Shown here: positions 24,512 to 34,385 of the stretch, piece after piece
Numbering within the stretch: position 1 is the stretch's first letter
Layout of the letters: each line of letters opens with the position of its first letter
Assembly: GCF_000718015.1 (NCBI RefSeq)
Contig: NZ_JODY01000001.1
Coordinates: forward strand, 248,001-312,000
Length of the DNA stretch: 64,000 nt
Origin: Streptomyces catenulae
GTDB lineage: Bacteria; Actinomycetota; Actinomycetes; Streptomycetales; Streptomycetaceae
Direction of reading: 5' to 3'
Notes under the pieces: model-generated
Database searches by the model: none
What the model saw: only the letters and a program-made list of their open reading frames with translations
Told to the model about the DNA's origin: nothing
Position numbers and translations under genes: made by a program

Positions 24512-24922
24512 TCATTCGGGCTCGGCCTGCGGGGCATCGGCGGCGGACGCGTCGCCGCCCTCCCCGGAGGTGAGGTGCAGGCCGATCACCCCGCCGATGA
24601 TGGCGAGGAAGCAGAGCGCCTTGCCGGGTGTGATCCGCTCGCCGTACAGCACCCCGGCGAGGAGGACGGAGCCGACGGCGCCGATGCCGGTCCAGACGGT
24701 GTAACCGATGCCGACGGGGATGCTCTTCAGGGCGAGGCTGAGGAGGTAGACCCCGCCGCCGCCCGCGACGACGGTGACGACGGACGGGACGAGCCTGGTG
24801 AATCCGGCGTTCGCGCCCGAGCCGAGGGCGAAGACGACCTCGACCGCCGCGGCGGCCAGGAGCAGGGTCCAGGCGGTCGCGGCGCTCTGCCCACCGCGCG
24901 TCCGCTGCCGGGGTGCGCTCAT
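24512..24922 (-). CDS. SMR-family efflux protein, second subunit
   Basis: 136 residues with four hydrophobic helices, the small multidrug resistance layout. Conserved features include an early membrane Glu (AAAAVEVVFALGSG), the GIGYTVWTGIGAVGS segment and LCFLAIIGGVIGLHL. It starts 2 bases after the stop of the other SMR gene, so the two are translationally coupled and probably form an asymmetric heterodimer, as YkkCD/EbrAB-type pairs do. The C-terminal tail (about 15 residues, Asp/Ala/Glu-rich) extends beyond the usual SMR length. Substrates could be guanidinium or quaternary ammonium compounds; the sequence does not decide. Confidence 0.85.
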   Translation of the reverse strand: MSAPRQRTRGGQSAATAWTLLLAAAAVEVVFALGSGANAGFTRLVPSVVTVVAGGGGVYLLSLALKSIPVGIGYTVWTGIGAVGSVLLAGVLYGERITPGKALCFLAIIGGVIGLHLTSGEGGDASAADAPQAEPE

Positions 24923-24924
24923 CG

Positions 24925-25245
24925 TCACGCCCCCGACAGCGTCTTGAGCCCGACGACCCCGCCGATGATGGCGAGGAAGCAGACCACCTTGGGCAGGGTG
25001 ATCTTCTCCTTGAAGAGCAGTGCCCCGAAGACGACCGTGCCGACGGCCCCGGCGCCCGTCCAGATCGGATAACCGACCCCCACGTCCAGGGTCTTGAGGG
25101 CGAAGCTGATGAAGACGATCCCGCCCACCACGCCGATCAGCGTGATCACGGATGCCTTGGGCTTGGTGAAGCCCTCCGACGCGCTCGCGCCCAGCGCGAA
25201 GACGATCTCGAACACAACGGCAAGGGATAAGTAGATCCAGGCCAT
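24925..25245 (-). CDS. SMR-family efflux protein, first subunit
   Basis: 106 residues, standard SMR length, four helices, with the membrane Glu in LAVVFEIVFALGAS and the signature VGYPIWTGAGAVGT. The ATG at 25245 is chosen because the family begins at MAWIYL; an upstream in-frame start adds a non-conserved stretch. Codon 6 is a TTA (25228-25230 on the plus strand), a rare leucine codon in Streptomyces that makes translation depend on the bldA tRNA. It forms a coupled pair with the next gene. It is the only SMR of the pair with minimal length, so it may be the ancestral copy. Confidence 0.88.
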   Translation of the reverse strand: MAWIYLSLAVVFEIVFALGASASEGFTKPKASVITLIGVVGGIVFISFALKTLDVGVGYPIWTGAGAVGTVVFGALLFKEKITLPKVVCFLAIIGGVVGLKTLSGA

Positions 25246-25372
25246 GACGGTGAAAGCGGTCCTCTCCGACGGTCGGTGCCCGGGCCGGACCTCGTCGGCC
25301 GACGGCCCGCTGGCTGCAACGGCCGTACGGGTGGCGATCATTCCGGGACACCCGGCCGGGGCGCCGTGCCGC

Positions 25373-26203
25373 TCAGAGCGTCAGCCCCTTGAACGCCTTT
25401 GTCTGTTCCCGGATGGCGCGTTCCGCGGGGAGGCGTTCGATGGAGGAGGCGCCGAAGAAGCCGACGACGCCTTCGGTACGGGCGAGGACATGGGCGGCGT
25501 CGGCCGGTTCGGCGATCGGGCCGCCGTGGCAGAGGACGAGGAGGTCCGGGTTGACGCGGACGGCGGCGTCGCGCATCGCCTGGACGCGGGCGGCCGCCTC
25601 GTCGAGGGTGGGGGCGGTCCGCGCGCCGATGGTGCCGCTGGTGGTGAGGCCGAGGTGCGGGACGAGGAGGTCCGCGCCCGCCTCCGCCATCGCGGCGGCC
25701 TGGTCCGGGTCGAACACGTAGGGCGCGGTGAGCAGATCCCGCTCGTGCGCCCGGCGGATCAGGTCGACCTCCAGGGCGTAGCCCATACCGGTCTCCTCCA
25801 GGTGGCGGCGGAAGGTGCCGTCGTAGAGGCCGACCGTGGGGAAGTTCTGCACACCGCAGAAGCCCATCCGTTGCAGGTCGTCGAGGAAGGGGCCCATGAG
25901 GCGGAACGGGTCGGTGCCGTTCACCCCGGCCAGGACGGGGGTGTCCGTGACGACGGGCAGGATCTCGGCGGCCATGTCGACGACGACGGCGTTCGCGTCG
26001 CCGTAGGGGAGCAGGCCCGCGAGGGAGCCGCGCCCGGCCATCCGGTAGCGGCCGGAGTTGTAGACGATGAGCAGGTCGATGCCGCCCGCCTCGGCCGCCT
26101 TGGCGGACAGGCCGGTACCGGCGCCGCCGCCGATCACCGGGGTCCCGGCGGCCACGGTCGCCCGCAGTCGCCGCAGTACGTGCTGTCGGTCCATTCCGGT
26201 CAT
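25373..26203 (-). CDS. PEP-hydrolase-family TIM-barrel protein
   Basis: 276 residues. Motifs of the phosphoenolpyruvate-mutase-like TIM-barrel family are visible: [20 protein letters not shown] near the N-terminus, [31 protein letters not shown] and [14 protein letters not shown]. Members are annotated as phosphoenolpyruvate hydrolase family proteins, but the physiological reaction is not established. The ATG overlaps the stop of the upstream Tm-1-like gene by ATGA, so the two are coupled and probably work together. It lies 127 bases upstream of the SMR pair on the same strand. Confidence 0.85.
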   Translation of the reverse strand: MTGMDRQHVLRRLRATVAAGTPVIGGGAGTGLSAKAAEAGGIDLLIVYNSGRYRMAGRGSLAGLLPYGDANAVVVDMAAEILPVVTDTPVLAGVNGTDPFRLMGPFLDDLQRMGFCGVQNFPTVGLYDGTFRRHLEETGMGYALEVDLIRRAHERDLLTAPYVFDPDQAAAMAEAGADLLVPHLGLTTSGTIGARTAPTLDEAAARVQAMRDAAVRVNPDLLVLCHGGPIAEPADAAHVLARTEGVVGFFGASSIERLPAERAIREQTKAFKGLTL

Positions 26204-27438
26204 GCCCGGTCGTCCTCCTCGGTGAGGGTGATGAGGCGATGGAGCTTCCGCGCCATGGCCCGGCCGAAACCTGGATCGTTGATCGCCTCGTCCCGCTCGT
26301 GGACCTCGACGGCGGTGCCCGCGGTGGCGTCGCGTACGGCCGCGAAGAGCGCCGCGTCCGCCGCCTCGTCCCGGAACGGGCCACCGGCCACGTCGACCGC
26401 GGAGACGCCGCGCAGCGGCAGCTGGATCGCGGACGGTCCGGTGGCGGCGGCCACCTTGGCGCCGAGGAGGCGGCCCAGCTCCGCCATCTCGGCGGCGGTG
26501 GTGCGCATCAGGGTGACCGTGGGGTTGTGGCGCAGCAGCGTACGGTCGGCGAAGCGGGCGGGAACGGTCTCCGGCGGGCCGAAGTTGACCATGTCGAGGG
26601 CGCCGACGCTCACCACCTGCGGCACGCCCCGCCGCGCCGCCGCGGTCAGCCGCTCGGGGCCCGCGCTCAGCACACCGCCGACGAGTTCGTCCGCCAGCTC
26701 GGTGGTGGTGAGGTCCAGGACACCGGCGATCAGCCCGGCGGCGACCAGGCGTTCCATGGCGCGGCCGCCGGATCCGGTGGCGTGGAACACGAGGGTTTCG
26801 TAGCCGAGTCCGTCGAGCGTGTGCCGGGCCTCGTCGGCCGCCGGGGTGGTGACGCCGAACATGGTGAGGGCGACGGCGGGCCGGGTGCGCGGGGGCGCGG
26901 CCCGCCCGCGGCGGTACGCCGCCGCCATCCCGGCCATCGCCGCGGCAGCGTTGCCCAGGACCTGTTCCGACACCGAGTTGAGGCCCGCGAGATCGACCAC
27001 CGCGTACATCAGGGTGGCGTCGGTCTCGCCCACGTAGGGGCGAACGTCGCCGCAGGCCATCGTGGAGACGAGGAGTTTGGGGAAGCCGAGGGGGAGCGCC
27101 TGGAGCGCCGCGGCGGCGATCGAGGAGCCGCTGGAGCCGCCGAGGGCGAGGAAGCCGTCGATGGCACCCCGGGCGTGCAGGCGGCGCACGGTGTGGGCGG
27201 CCCCTTCCGCCATGGCCGCCACCATGGCGCCGCGGTCGCGCCGGGCCCGCAGCGCCGCCAGATCCGCACCGGCGGCCGCCGCGACCTCCTCCGCGGACAC
27301 CTCGGCCGGGACGTCGGTGGGGTATCCGCCGACATCCACCAGGACGACGGTCACCCCCGCCTCCCGGAGCCGGTCGCGGAGCCAGCCGTACTCCTCGTGC
27401 TTCGTGTCCAACGTGCCCAGCAGACACACCGTCGTCAC
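26200..27438 (-). CDS. Tm-1-like ATP-binding (UPF0261) protein
   Basis: 412 residues, starting at a GTG with a near-perfect AAGGAGG five bases upstream. It begins [21 protein letters not shown] and contains [13 protein letters not shown] and [17 protein letters not shown], characteristic of the Tm-1-like/UPF0261 family. The plant Tm-1 N-terminal domain binds ATP and blocks tobamovirus replication; the bacterial function is unknown. It overlaps the following PEP-hydrolase-like gene by 4 bases. The plant Tm-1 protein is itself reported to fuse these two domain types, so the bacterial pair would be the split version. The family call is strong, the function open. Confidence 0.88.
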   Translation of the reverse strand: MTTVCLLGTLDTKHEEYGWLRDRLREAGVTVVLVDVGGYPTDVPAEVSAEEVAAAAGADLAALRARRDRGAMVAAMAEGAAHTVRRLHARGAIDGFLALGGSSGSSIAAAALQALPLGFPKLLVSTMACGDVRPYVGETDATLMYAVVDLAGLNSVSEQVLGNAAAAMAGMAAAYRRGRAAPPRTRPAVALTMFGVTTPAADEARHTLDGLGYETLVFHATGSGGRAMERLVAAGLIAGVLDLTTTELADELVGGVLSAGPERLTAAARRGVPQVVSVGALDMVNFGPPETVPARFADRTLLRHNPTVTLMRTTAAEMAELGRLLGAKVAAATGPSAIQLPLRGVSAVDVAGGPFRDEAADAALFAAVRDATAGTAVEVHERDEAINDPGFGRAMARKLHRLITLTEEDDRA

Positions 27439-27565
27439 CGGGACCTCCTTCGCGACGCACCACCGCGGATCTCTCGGCGCCGGGTTCCGCCCCGACGGGG
27501 AGATGATCGCCGCGCGCCCGGCCCGGGGCCAGCCCCCGGGCGGTACGGGGCCGGAAGAGAGCCGT

Positions 27566-27608
27566 CGGACGGGGGTCCGGCGGCGCGGCCGGTGGGGGAG
27601 CCCCGGCC
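27566..27608 (-). terminator. Possible hairpins after the MFS gene
   Basis: Between the MFS stop and the Tm-1-like gene there are two GC hairpins: CGGAC-GGGG-GTCCG (27566-27579), and a second formed by GGCCGGTGGGG pairing with CCCCGGCC (27587-27608). No T-run follows. Terminator function is uncertain in such GC-rich DNA. Confidence 0.3.
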
Positions 27609-27638
27609 CCGGCCGCGCGGCGGACTCCCTCCTCCCGC

Positions 27639-28901
27639 CTAGTGGTCGGAGAGCGACGGGCGGGTACCGCGGTCCGCCGGGTCCGCGTCCGCCGGGTCGC
27701 CCGCGGGCCCGGTGCCCTTGCCGCGCGGCCCGTTGCCCGCCGTCAGGACCACGGCCGCGACCAGCACCATGGCGGCGGACAGCACGGCGAATCCGGCCGA
27801 GAACGTCGCCACCTGGGCGGCGAGGCCGAGCAGCAGGGAGCCGAGGCCGGTGCCGGAGTCGTAGCCGATGTTCCAGGCGACGGATGTGGTGTGCCGGTTC
27901 CCGGGCCCGGCCCGGTCGAAAGCCTGGACGAAAGTGATGCTCTGCAGCCCTCCGTACCCGGCACCCAACAGGACGAGCCCGGCCAACAGCACGGCGAGCG
28001 GCGGGTGGCCGGAGCGGACGGCGACGGCGACCAGCGCGAGCCCCGCGCCGCCCCCGACCAGCAGCGTGCAGACCAACGGGCGCGGCGCGAAGCGGTCCGC
28101 CAGCACCCCGCAGCCCCAACGGGCGACCGCCGCGGTGGCGGTGAAGAGGAACAGCGCCGTCACCGCCGACGCCGGACGCCCGGCGAACTGCGGGGTGAAC
28201 GTCAGGACCGCGCCACCGGCCGAGGTCACCAGCAACAGCGTGACCAGCGGCAGCAGGATGCGGCGGAGCACCCCGGCCGTGGGGTCGCCGCCGGTCGCCG
28301 CCCGCTCCGCCGCGGGCGCCCCGGTGCAGGCGTCGACCGCGCGCCCCAGACCGCGGGTGAACGGCAGGGCGAGGACGGGCAGCGCACCGCAGGCGAGGAC
28401 CACCGGGAGGGGGAGCGCCGCGGCCAGGGCCGGGGCCGCCGGGGTCAGCACCATCTGCGGCACCGAGAGCACCAGGCCGTACAGTCCGGTGGCGGCGCCG
28501 CGGCGCCCGGGCGGCGCCAGGGCCGCGGTGGCGCTGGAGCCGCACACGGTGAGGATGCCGAAGCCGAACCCCCGCAGGGCGGTGGTCAGCAGGATCACCC
28601 ACAGGCTGTCGCCGAGCGCCTGCACCGGCGCGGGCAGGCCGAGCAGCAGCGCCCCCAGGGCGAGGGTGCGGGTCCAGCCCAGCCTGCGCAGCGCCGTTCT
28701 GACCAGGAGTTGGGCCAGCACGGTGGTGGCCATCAGGGTGGCGGTGACGAGCCCGGCGCCGAACTCGTCGGCGCCGCCGTGCACGGCCCACTGCGGGGAG
28801 AGCGGCAGCAGGAGGGCGAAGCCCGAGAAACAGAAGAACACCAGCAGGAGCAGGTGCACCATGCCGGGAGCGGATATGACGGACGTTTTCGCGCGAGTCA
28901 T
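27639..28901 (-). CDS. MFS transporter
   Basis: 420 residues from the ATG that begins [10 protein letters not shown]; frames upstream of it are Arg/Pro-rich and look non-coding. About twelve hydrophobic helices are visible, with the MFS-like loop [18 protein letters not shown] after helix 2 and a repeat-like arrangement in the second half ([20 protein letters not shown]). The substrate cannot be told from sequence. It is transcribed divergently from the STAND-TPR gene across about 400 bases, and upstream of the Tm-1-like operon on the same strand with 200 bases between them. Confidence 0.85.
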   Translation of the reverse strand: MTRAKTSVISAPGMVHLLLLVFFCFSGFALLLPLSPQWAVHGGADEFGAGLVTATLMATTVLAQLLVRTALRRLGWTRTLALGALLLGLPAPVQALGDSLWVILLTTALRGFGFGILTVCGSSATAALAPPGRRGAATGLYGLVLSVPQMVLTPAAPALAAALPLPVVLACGALPVLALPFTRGLGRAVDACTGAPAAERAATGGDPTAGVLRRILLPLVTLLLVTSAGGAVLTFTPQFAGRPASAVTALFLFTATAAVARWGCGVLADRFAPRPLVCTLLVGGGAGLALVAVAVRSGHPPLAVLLAGLVLLGAGYGGLQSITFVQAFDRAGPGNRHTTSVAWNIGYDSGTGLGSLLLGLAAQVATFSAGFAVLSAAMVLVAAVVLTAGNGPRGKGTGPAGDPADADPADRGTRPSLSDH

Positions 28902-29300
28902 GGCAGTCGTGCTTTCTGCGCCGACGCGTGGCCGACGTAGGAGACGGAGGGAGCGGTCGGAGGGCGTGGACCTTGCCGGGGGCGCGGTGACGGCGGCGCC
29001 GCCCCGCATGCCCTCCGCCGGGGCGAGGCGCTCCGGGCCGGTCGTGGCGGACCGGCGCACGCCGACGGCGGCGGCACGGGCACGTCGTGAGCCGACACAC
29101 CTTCCCACCCGCCCGAGCGACCCTACTCCCTCGCCACCTCGGCCGGACGGCTGTGCCGGGACGGCGGGGCAGCCGCACCCGACGGGCGCGGTGAGGCACC
29201 CGTAGGACCGCGGACGCCCTCCGAAGTTCCGGATTCCGGCCCTCTCCCGTGGCCGCGGTGACAGCATGGCGGGTGCTGGCCGCGGGCGGGGAGGTAGTGG
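28902..29300. other. Divergent intergenic region, no gene seen
   Basis: 399 bases between the divergent MFS and STAND-TPR genes. It must hold both promoters. Apart from the ribosome site GGGGAGG before the GTG at 29301 I recognise no convincing -10/-35 pair, palindrome or RNA. Confidence 0.5.
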
Positions 29301-32300
29301 GTGGCGGGTCGGGGGCCTTCACGGCAGGAGTTGATCAGGCGGCGGCGCCGCAGCGGATTCGTCGGGCGCCGCAGTGAACAGGCGCAGTTCCAGGAGGCGT
29401 TGGGGCAGGTGCCGGAGGAGGCCACGCAGTTCCTCTTCCACATCCACGGCCCCGGTGGCGTGGGGAAGTCCACGCTGGCGCGGCAGTTGGAGAGCGCCGC
29501 CCGGCAGGCGGGCGCGCTCACCGCCTATGTCGACGAGGCGGTGGCCGATCCGGTCGAGGCGATGGAGTCCATCAGCACCCAGCTCGCCGCGCAGGGCGCG
29601 CCGTCGAAGGAGCTGGGCAAGGCGCTCGCGGCCTACCGGCAACGGCGGCACGAAGCCGACTCCAGCCTCGCCGAGGCCGAGGCGGCCGCGGGGGCGCCGG
29701 ACGCCGCGGCGCCGTCACCGTCGAGCATGATCCTCGCCCAGGTCGGCCTCGTCGGCGCGGGAATGGTCCCGGGGCTGGGCGCCTTCACCGGCGCGGTCGG
29801 CGCGCAACAGGTCGCGGCCGGTGCCGACCGGCTCAAGGCGGTGCTCAGCGCCCACCTCCGCAACCACGAGGACGTCCAACTCGTCACCTCCCCGCTCCCG
29901 GTCCTCACCCCGGTCCTCCTCCGGCACCTGACCGAAGCGGCCCGCGACCGGCCGTGGGTCGTGCTGCTCTTCGACACCTACGAACGGACCGGCCCCCGGC
30001 TGGACACCTGGCTGCGCGACCTCCTGGTCAGCGACCGCTACGGCGAACTCCCCGCCAACGTCATGGTTCTGCTCGCCGGTCAGTCACGGCTGGACGCACG
30101 GTGCTGGGGCGACTGGCTCGACCTCGTCACCGACCTCCCCCTCGACGTCTTCACCGAGGACGAGGCCCGCCATCTGCTGGCCGCCAAGGGCGTCACCGAC
30201 GAACGCGTCGTGGAGGTGATCCTCACCCTCTCCGGCGGGCTGCCGGTGCTGGTCTCGATGCTCGCCGAGACCCGCCCGACCGACCCCGCCGAGGTCGGCG
30301 ACCCCAGCGGCACCGCCGTCGAACGCTTCCTGAAATGGGAGACCGACCCGGCCCGCCGCGCCGCAGCCCTCGCCTGCGCCCTCCCTCTGGAGCTGGACCA
30401 GGACATCTGCCGCACCGCCATCGGCGACGCGGAGAGCGCGGCGGGGGAGCTGTTCACCTGGCTGCGCTCACTGGCCTTCGTCCGCGACCACGCGGGCCGC
30501 TGCGTCTACCACGACGTCGTACGGAACGCGATGCTGCGCCTGCAACGCCAGCAGTCCCCCGAGCGGTGGCGGGAGCGGCACACCCGCCTGGCCGACGCCT
30601 TCCGGCGGCAGCGCGAGGAGAGCGAGGGCGACGCGGGCCCGAGCGCGGCGGACTGGAAGGACGAACGCTGGCGCGCCGCCCGCCTCCACGAGACCTACCA
30701 CCGCCTGTGCGCCGACCCCCGCGCCGCACTCCCCGACACCCTGGCCGAACTCGTCAGCGCCTGCCGCCACGGCCTCACCACCCTCCGCCGCTGGGCCGAC
30801 ACGGTCACACGGGCGGCCGAGGACACCGACGCCACCACCCTCACCGAGGTCGGACACCGCCTGCGTACCGCCCTGGACGGGCCGGAACCCGCCATCGCCG
30901 CCCTCACCTTCCTGCTCTCACGGAGTGCCCTCGACTCCCGGAGCAGGGCGCTCGCGCATGCGCTGCGCGGTCAGGAGCACCGCACGGCCGAGCAGTTCGA
31001 GCAGGCGATGATCGACTACGACCGGGCCATCGAACTGGGGCTGGAAGGGGACCGGGCCTATCGCGGACGGGCGTTCGTCCACCGCGAGGCCCACCGGTAC
31101 CAGGAGGCCCTGGACGACTTCACCAGGGCTGCCGAAGCCCACCCCGACAGCACGTCGACGCTGACCCAGCGCGCCATGACACATGTCGCCCTCAAGCAGT
31201 ACGAGGAGGCCATCGCCGACTGTGACCGGGTCGCTGCCATCGACCCGGGTGATTCCTGGATCCTTCGCTACCGCGGCGGGCTGCACCGCAGAAGGGGCGA
31301 TCTCGATGCCGCGCTGGACGACTTGAACAGAGGGCTTGCCCTCGCCCCGGACAACGCCGGGGGCCTGCGGTCGCGCGGCGCCCTCCACCACGACGCGAAG
31401 CGGTACGAGGAGTCCCTCGCGGACCTGGATCGGGCCGTCGACATCGAACCGGACAACGCCTTCGGCCTGACCTGCCGCGGTAACACTCTCCGTGCCATGG
31501 GCCGGTACGAGGAAGCCCTCGCGGACTTCGACCGGGCCCTCGACATCGACCCGGACTACAACTGGGCCCGCGTCAACCGTGGGCTGCTCCACGCGTCTCG
31601 TGGCCACCATGCGAGGGCCTGTGCCGACTACGACGAGGCGCTCGACAGGGATCCCGACTACACCTGGGCGCTCCGTAACCGGGCCTGGTCCCACCATCTC
31701 CTCGGCCGTTTCGACGCGTGCGTGACCGACTGCACCCGCCTCCTCGAGAGCGCTCCCGCGGACGCGTCGGCCCTCGTGGAGCGGGCGGGCGCCAGCCGCT
31801 TGGAAGGGCACCACGCCTCGGCGCTGGACGACCTGAACCGCGCCCTGGAGGCCGAACCGGACAAGGCTTCCGCCCTCGTTGCCCGAGGTCTGCTCCACCG
31901 CCTCACCGGGCGGTACGACGAGGCGTTGGCCGACCTCACCCGAGCGGTCGCGCTCCATCCCGACAACGGGTGGGCCCACTACGAACGAGCGGTGGTACTG
32001 CACGCCCGCCACGACCCGGCCCGGGACGAGGTCCTCACCCGAGCCGTGGCGATCTTGGAGTCCGGGCTCACAGCGCCGGGGGATCCCAGTGTGCCGACGC
32101 TCGGCAACCTCGTCCTCGCCCACTGTCTGATGCCCCACTGGGAAGAGGCGGACCGCCGCCTGACCGCCTTCCTCGCCGCCCAGCCGCCACCCGGCCAGCT
32201 CTTCGAACTCCTCGCCGTCATGAACACCCTCGTGGACGTCTGCCCCGAGGCGGACACGCACCTGGTGCCGCTCCGCCGTCGGCTGTCCGCCGCCCTCGCC

Positions 32301-32318
32301 GACGCCGCGGAGGGGTGA
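29301..32318 (+). CDS. STAND-type ATPase with C-terminal TPR array
   Basis: 1005 residues, GTG start with GGGGAGG six bases upstream. After GFVGRRSEQAQF comes a Walker A GPGGVGKST near residue 50 and a strand PWVVLLFDTYERT near 218 that fits a Walker B; GQSRLDAR follows. This is the NACHT/NB-ARC-like core of signal-transduction ATPases. Residues ~90-190 include a Gly/Ala-rich hydrophobic insert. From about residue 557 to 900 there are roughly ten consecutive TPR units (for example YEEALADFDRALDIDPDYNWA). STAND proteins sense a ligand through their repeats and oligomerise; several act in phage defence or in regulation. No effector domain (nuclease, TIR, protease) is recognisable at either end, so the output is unclear. 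Confidence 0.85.
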   Translation: MAGRGPSRQELIRRRRRSGFVGRRSEQAQFQEALGQVPEEATQFLFHIHGPGGVGKSTLARQLESAARQAGALTAYVDEAVADPVEAMESISTQLAAQGAPSKELGKALAAYRQRRHEADSSLAEAEAAAGAPDAAAPSPSSMILAQVGLVGAGMVPGLGAFTGAVGAQQVAAGADRLKAVLSAHLRNHEDVQLVTSPLPVLTPVLLRHLTEAARDRPWVVLLFDTYERTGPRLDTWLRDLLVSDRYGELPANVMVLLAGQSRLDARCWGDWLDLVTDLPLDVFTEDEARHLLAAKGVTDERVVEVILTLSGGLPVLVSMLAETRPTDPAEVGDPSGTAVERFLKWETDPARRAAALACALPLELDQDICRTAIGDAESAAGELFTWLRSLAFVRDHAGRCVYHDVVRNAMLRLQRQQSPERWRERHTRLADAFRRQREESEGDAGPSAADWKDERWRAARLHETYHRLCADPRAALPDTLAELVSACRHGLTTLRRWADTVTRAAEDTDATTLTEVGHRLRTALDGPEPAIAALTFLLSRSALDSRSRALAHALRGQEHRTAEQFEQAMIDYDRAIELGLEGDRAYRGRAFVHREAHRYQEALDDFTRAAEAHPDSTSTLTQRAMTHVALKQYEEAIADCDRVAAIDPGDSWILRYRGGLHRRRGDLDAALDDLNRGLALAPDNAGGLRSRGALHHDAKRYEESLADLDRAVDIEPDNAFGLTCRGNTLRAMGRYEEALADFDRALDIDPDYNWARVNRGLLHASRGHHARACADYDEALDRDPDYTWALRNRAWSHHLLGRFDACVTDCTRLLESAPADASALVERAGASRLEGHHASALDDLNRALEAEPDKASALVARGLLHRLTGRYDEALADLTRAVALHPDNGWAHYERAVVLHARHDPARDEVLTRAVAILESGLTAPGDPSVPTLGNLVLAHCLMPHWEEADRRLTAFLAAQPPPGQLFELLAVMNTLVDVCPEADTHLVPLRRRLSAALADAAEG

Positions 32319-32340
32319 GCCGCCGGTCCGTGGCGTGCCG

Positions 32341-33306
32341 TCAGTTCCGGGTCGACTCCTCGTCGGGGCAGCGCCACGGCCCGGCCGGTGGGGGCAGATG
32401 TCCCGGCGCCGTGCCGTGCGCCGCGCGGGCCATTCCGGCGATGAACGCCTGGACGGCCGGGGTCTGGGAGCGAGGGGCGGTGGCCACGCAGACGGTGCGG
32501 GTGACGGCCGGGCGGCAGGGGATGAGGCGTACGCCGGGGTGGTGGGCGGGGACGGCCATGCGGGGGACCAGGGCGGTGGTCAGACCGGCGGCCACCAGCT
32601 GGAGTTGGGTGCTGTAGTCGGCGACGCAGTAGCGGACCCGGATGTCGGTGACCGCGTGGCGGCGCAGCAGTTCGACGAGGGCCTGATGGGTGTCGCTGCC
32701 GGCGGGGCAGCTCGTCCAGACGAGGCCGTGCAGGCTGTTGAGGGGGACTTCCGACAGATGCGCGAGCGGGTGGCGCTCGTGGACGGCCAGCAGCGCGTTC
32801 TCGCGGACCAGGGGGTGGGTGAGGACGCCCGGGGGGACGCGGGCCGGGGCGTGGGTCCAGCTCTCCATCACCACCGCGTCCAGCCAGCCCGCCTCCAGAT
32901 CCGGCAGCAGGTCCGACGCCTCGCCGTCCTGAACCTCGGGTTCCAGGCGCGGATAGGACTCCGTGAGGGCCAGCAGGGTTTGCGGTAGCAGCGAACGTAA
33001 CGCCGAGGCGACCGCGCCCACCCGCAGCGGGCCCGCCACCAGGCCGCTGATCGCCGCGAGGTCCGAGTCGGCCTGCGACGCCGTCTCGGCCATCCGGTTG
33101 GCGGACGCGGCCAGGACCCGCCCGGCGTGGGTGAGACGGATGCCCCGGCCATCGCGTTCGACGAGGGCACAGCCCACCTCGCGCTCCAGGCGGCGCAGAT
33201 GCTGCGAGACGGCGGGGCCCGTCACATGCAGGGCCTCGGAGGCCGCGCGGACCGAGCCCAGCCGTGCCACCGCGTCGAAGACACGCATTCTCTCCCAACT
33301 CACCAT
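32341..33306 (-). CDS. LysR-family transcriptional regulator of the adjacent cluster
   Basis: 321 residues. The N-terminal winged helix-turn-helix is typical (MRVFDAVARLGSVRAASEALHVTGPAVSQHLRRLE, residues 7-41), followed by a periplasmic-binding-like effector domain. It is transcribed divergently from the DMT transporter across only 73 bases, the usual arrangement for a LysR protein controlling its neighbour. Codon 103 is TTA (32998-33000 on the plus strand), a bldA-dependent codon, so the regulator itself may be made only late in development. Upstream of the ATG there is no strong ribosome site. The effector is unknown. Confidence 0.92.
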   Translation of the reverse strand: MVSWERMRVFDAVARLGSVRAASEALHVTGPAVSQHLRRLEREVGCALVERDGRGIRLTHAGRVLAASANRMAETASQADSDLAAISGLVAGPLRVGAVASALRSLLPQTLLALTESYPRLEPEVQDGEASDLLPDLEAGWLDAVVMESWTHAPARVPPGVLTHPLVRENALLAVHERHPLAHLSEVPLNSLHGLVWTSCPAGSDTHQALVELLRRHAVTDIRVRYCVADYSTQLQLVAAGLTTALVPRMAVPAHHPGVRLIPCRPAVTRTVCVATAPRSQTPAVQAFIAGMARAAHGTAPGHLPPPAGPWRCPDEESTRN

Positions 33307-33379
33307 GTGCGAAGGCTAATGAATACAGCGAACAAACAGTAAGTAGTGCTGTCGCTTCTTGAGTGGAAGGCTGCTTGAC
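33307..33379. promoter_or_regulatory. AT-rich divergent promoter region of LysR and DMT genes
   Basis: 73 bases, conspicuously AT-rich for this genome (contains GAATACAGCGAACAAACAG), between two divergent genes. A LysR binding site and both promoters must lie here. I cannot define an unambiguous T-N11-A box. Confidence 0.55.
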
Positions 33380-34333
33380 GTGGAAGCCGCACCGAAGCCC
33401 CGAACCCCCGCCCCCGAACGTGCCCCGGAGACCTCGGCCACCCAGACGAAGGCAGCCGCCCTGATCATCGGAGGGGCCGCCTGCCTCTCGATGTCGGCCG
33501 TCTTCGTCAAGCTGGCCGACGTCAACGCCGGCACCGCGGCCTTCCTGCGCTGCGCCATCGCCCTGCTCGCGCTGGTACCGATGTGCGTGTACGAACTCCG
33601 CCGACGCGGCGGGATGCCCGCCGCGCTGCACCGGAACGCGATCCTCGCGGGCGTGTTCCTCGGCGCCGACTACGTGATGTGGACACTCAGCATTCTGGAC
33701 ATCGGCGCCGCCGTGTCCACCGTCCTCATCAATGTGCAGGTGATCGTCTTCCCGTTGCTGGCCCGGGTCTGGGACGGCACACGGGTGACGCGCCGCTTCC
33801 TGCTGGCCTGTCCGCTGATGCTGATCGGCATCACGCTGGCGGGCGGCGTCATCGACTCCGGCGCGCAGGCCGTGCACCCCGTGCGGGGGGCGCTGCTGGG
33901 CGTCGGCGCGGGCACCGCCTACGCGGTGTACCTGTATCTGATCCGCCGTTGCGGCCAGCGGTCGCCCCGGCACGTCGTGACCCCGGTGTGTGTCTCGACG
34001 GCCGCGGCGACGGTCAGCTCCGGCGTCATCAGCCTGCTGACGACCGGGCTGCCGCTGGCGGTCCCGGCCGCCTCGTGGGGCTGGATCGTGGCCCTGGCCC
34101 TCCTCGGCCAGGTCGCGGCCTGGCTGCTGATCAGCAAGGGCGGGCCGCAGCTCCCGCCCAACACCGCGGCGGCGCTGCTGCTCCTCCAGCCGGTCATGGC
34201 GATCGCGTTCGCCCTCCTCATCCTCCGCGAGACGCCCACTCTGACCCAGTTGGGCGGCTGCGCGCTGGTGATCGCGGCGGTGTGGACCAGCAACCGCACC
34301 CCCCGGACCAAGCCGACGGCGCGTCCCGCGTAG
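33380..34333 (+). CDS. EamA/DMT-family exporter
   Basis: 317 residues from a GTG preceded by GGAAGG; a TTG 21 bases upstream is an alternative. About ten membrane helices arranged as two EamA repeats can be read (first beginning AALIIGGAACLSMSAVFVKLADV, second around GALLGVGAGTAYAVYLYLIRR). The family exports amino acids, amines and metabolites. Divergent to a LysR gene and upstream of a decarboxylase and a cupin dioxygenase-like gene, it is the obvious exporter or self-resistance function for whatever this cluster makes. Topology is clear; the substrate is inferred only. Confidence 0.87.
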   Translation: MEAAPKPRTPAPERAPETSATQTKAAALIIGGAACLSMSAVFVKLADVNAGTAAFLRCAIALLALVPMCVYELRRRGGMPAALHRNAILAGVFLGADYVMWTLSILDIGAAVSTVLINVQVIVFPLLARVWDGTRVTRRFLLACPLMLIGITLAGGVIDSGAQAVHPVRGALLGVGAGTAYAVYLYLIRRCGQRSPRHVVTPVCVSTAAATVSSGVISLLTTGLPLAVPAASWGWIVALALLGQVAAWLLISKGGPQLPPNTAAALLLLQPVMAIAFALLILRETPTLTQLGGCALVIAAVWTSNRTPRTKPTARPA

Positions 34334-34385
34334 GACCGCGACGGCACGGACCGGTAACCCCCCTCGGAAAGCCTGTGGTGCGCCC

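Noticed and set aside
25246..25372. Possible guanidine riboswitch upstream of the SMR pair
   Set aside because: A GACGAGGT stretch on the minus strand resembles part of the guanidine-III motif, but the pairing partner and the rest of the consensus are missing, and no double ACGG hairpin of the guanidine-II class is present.
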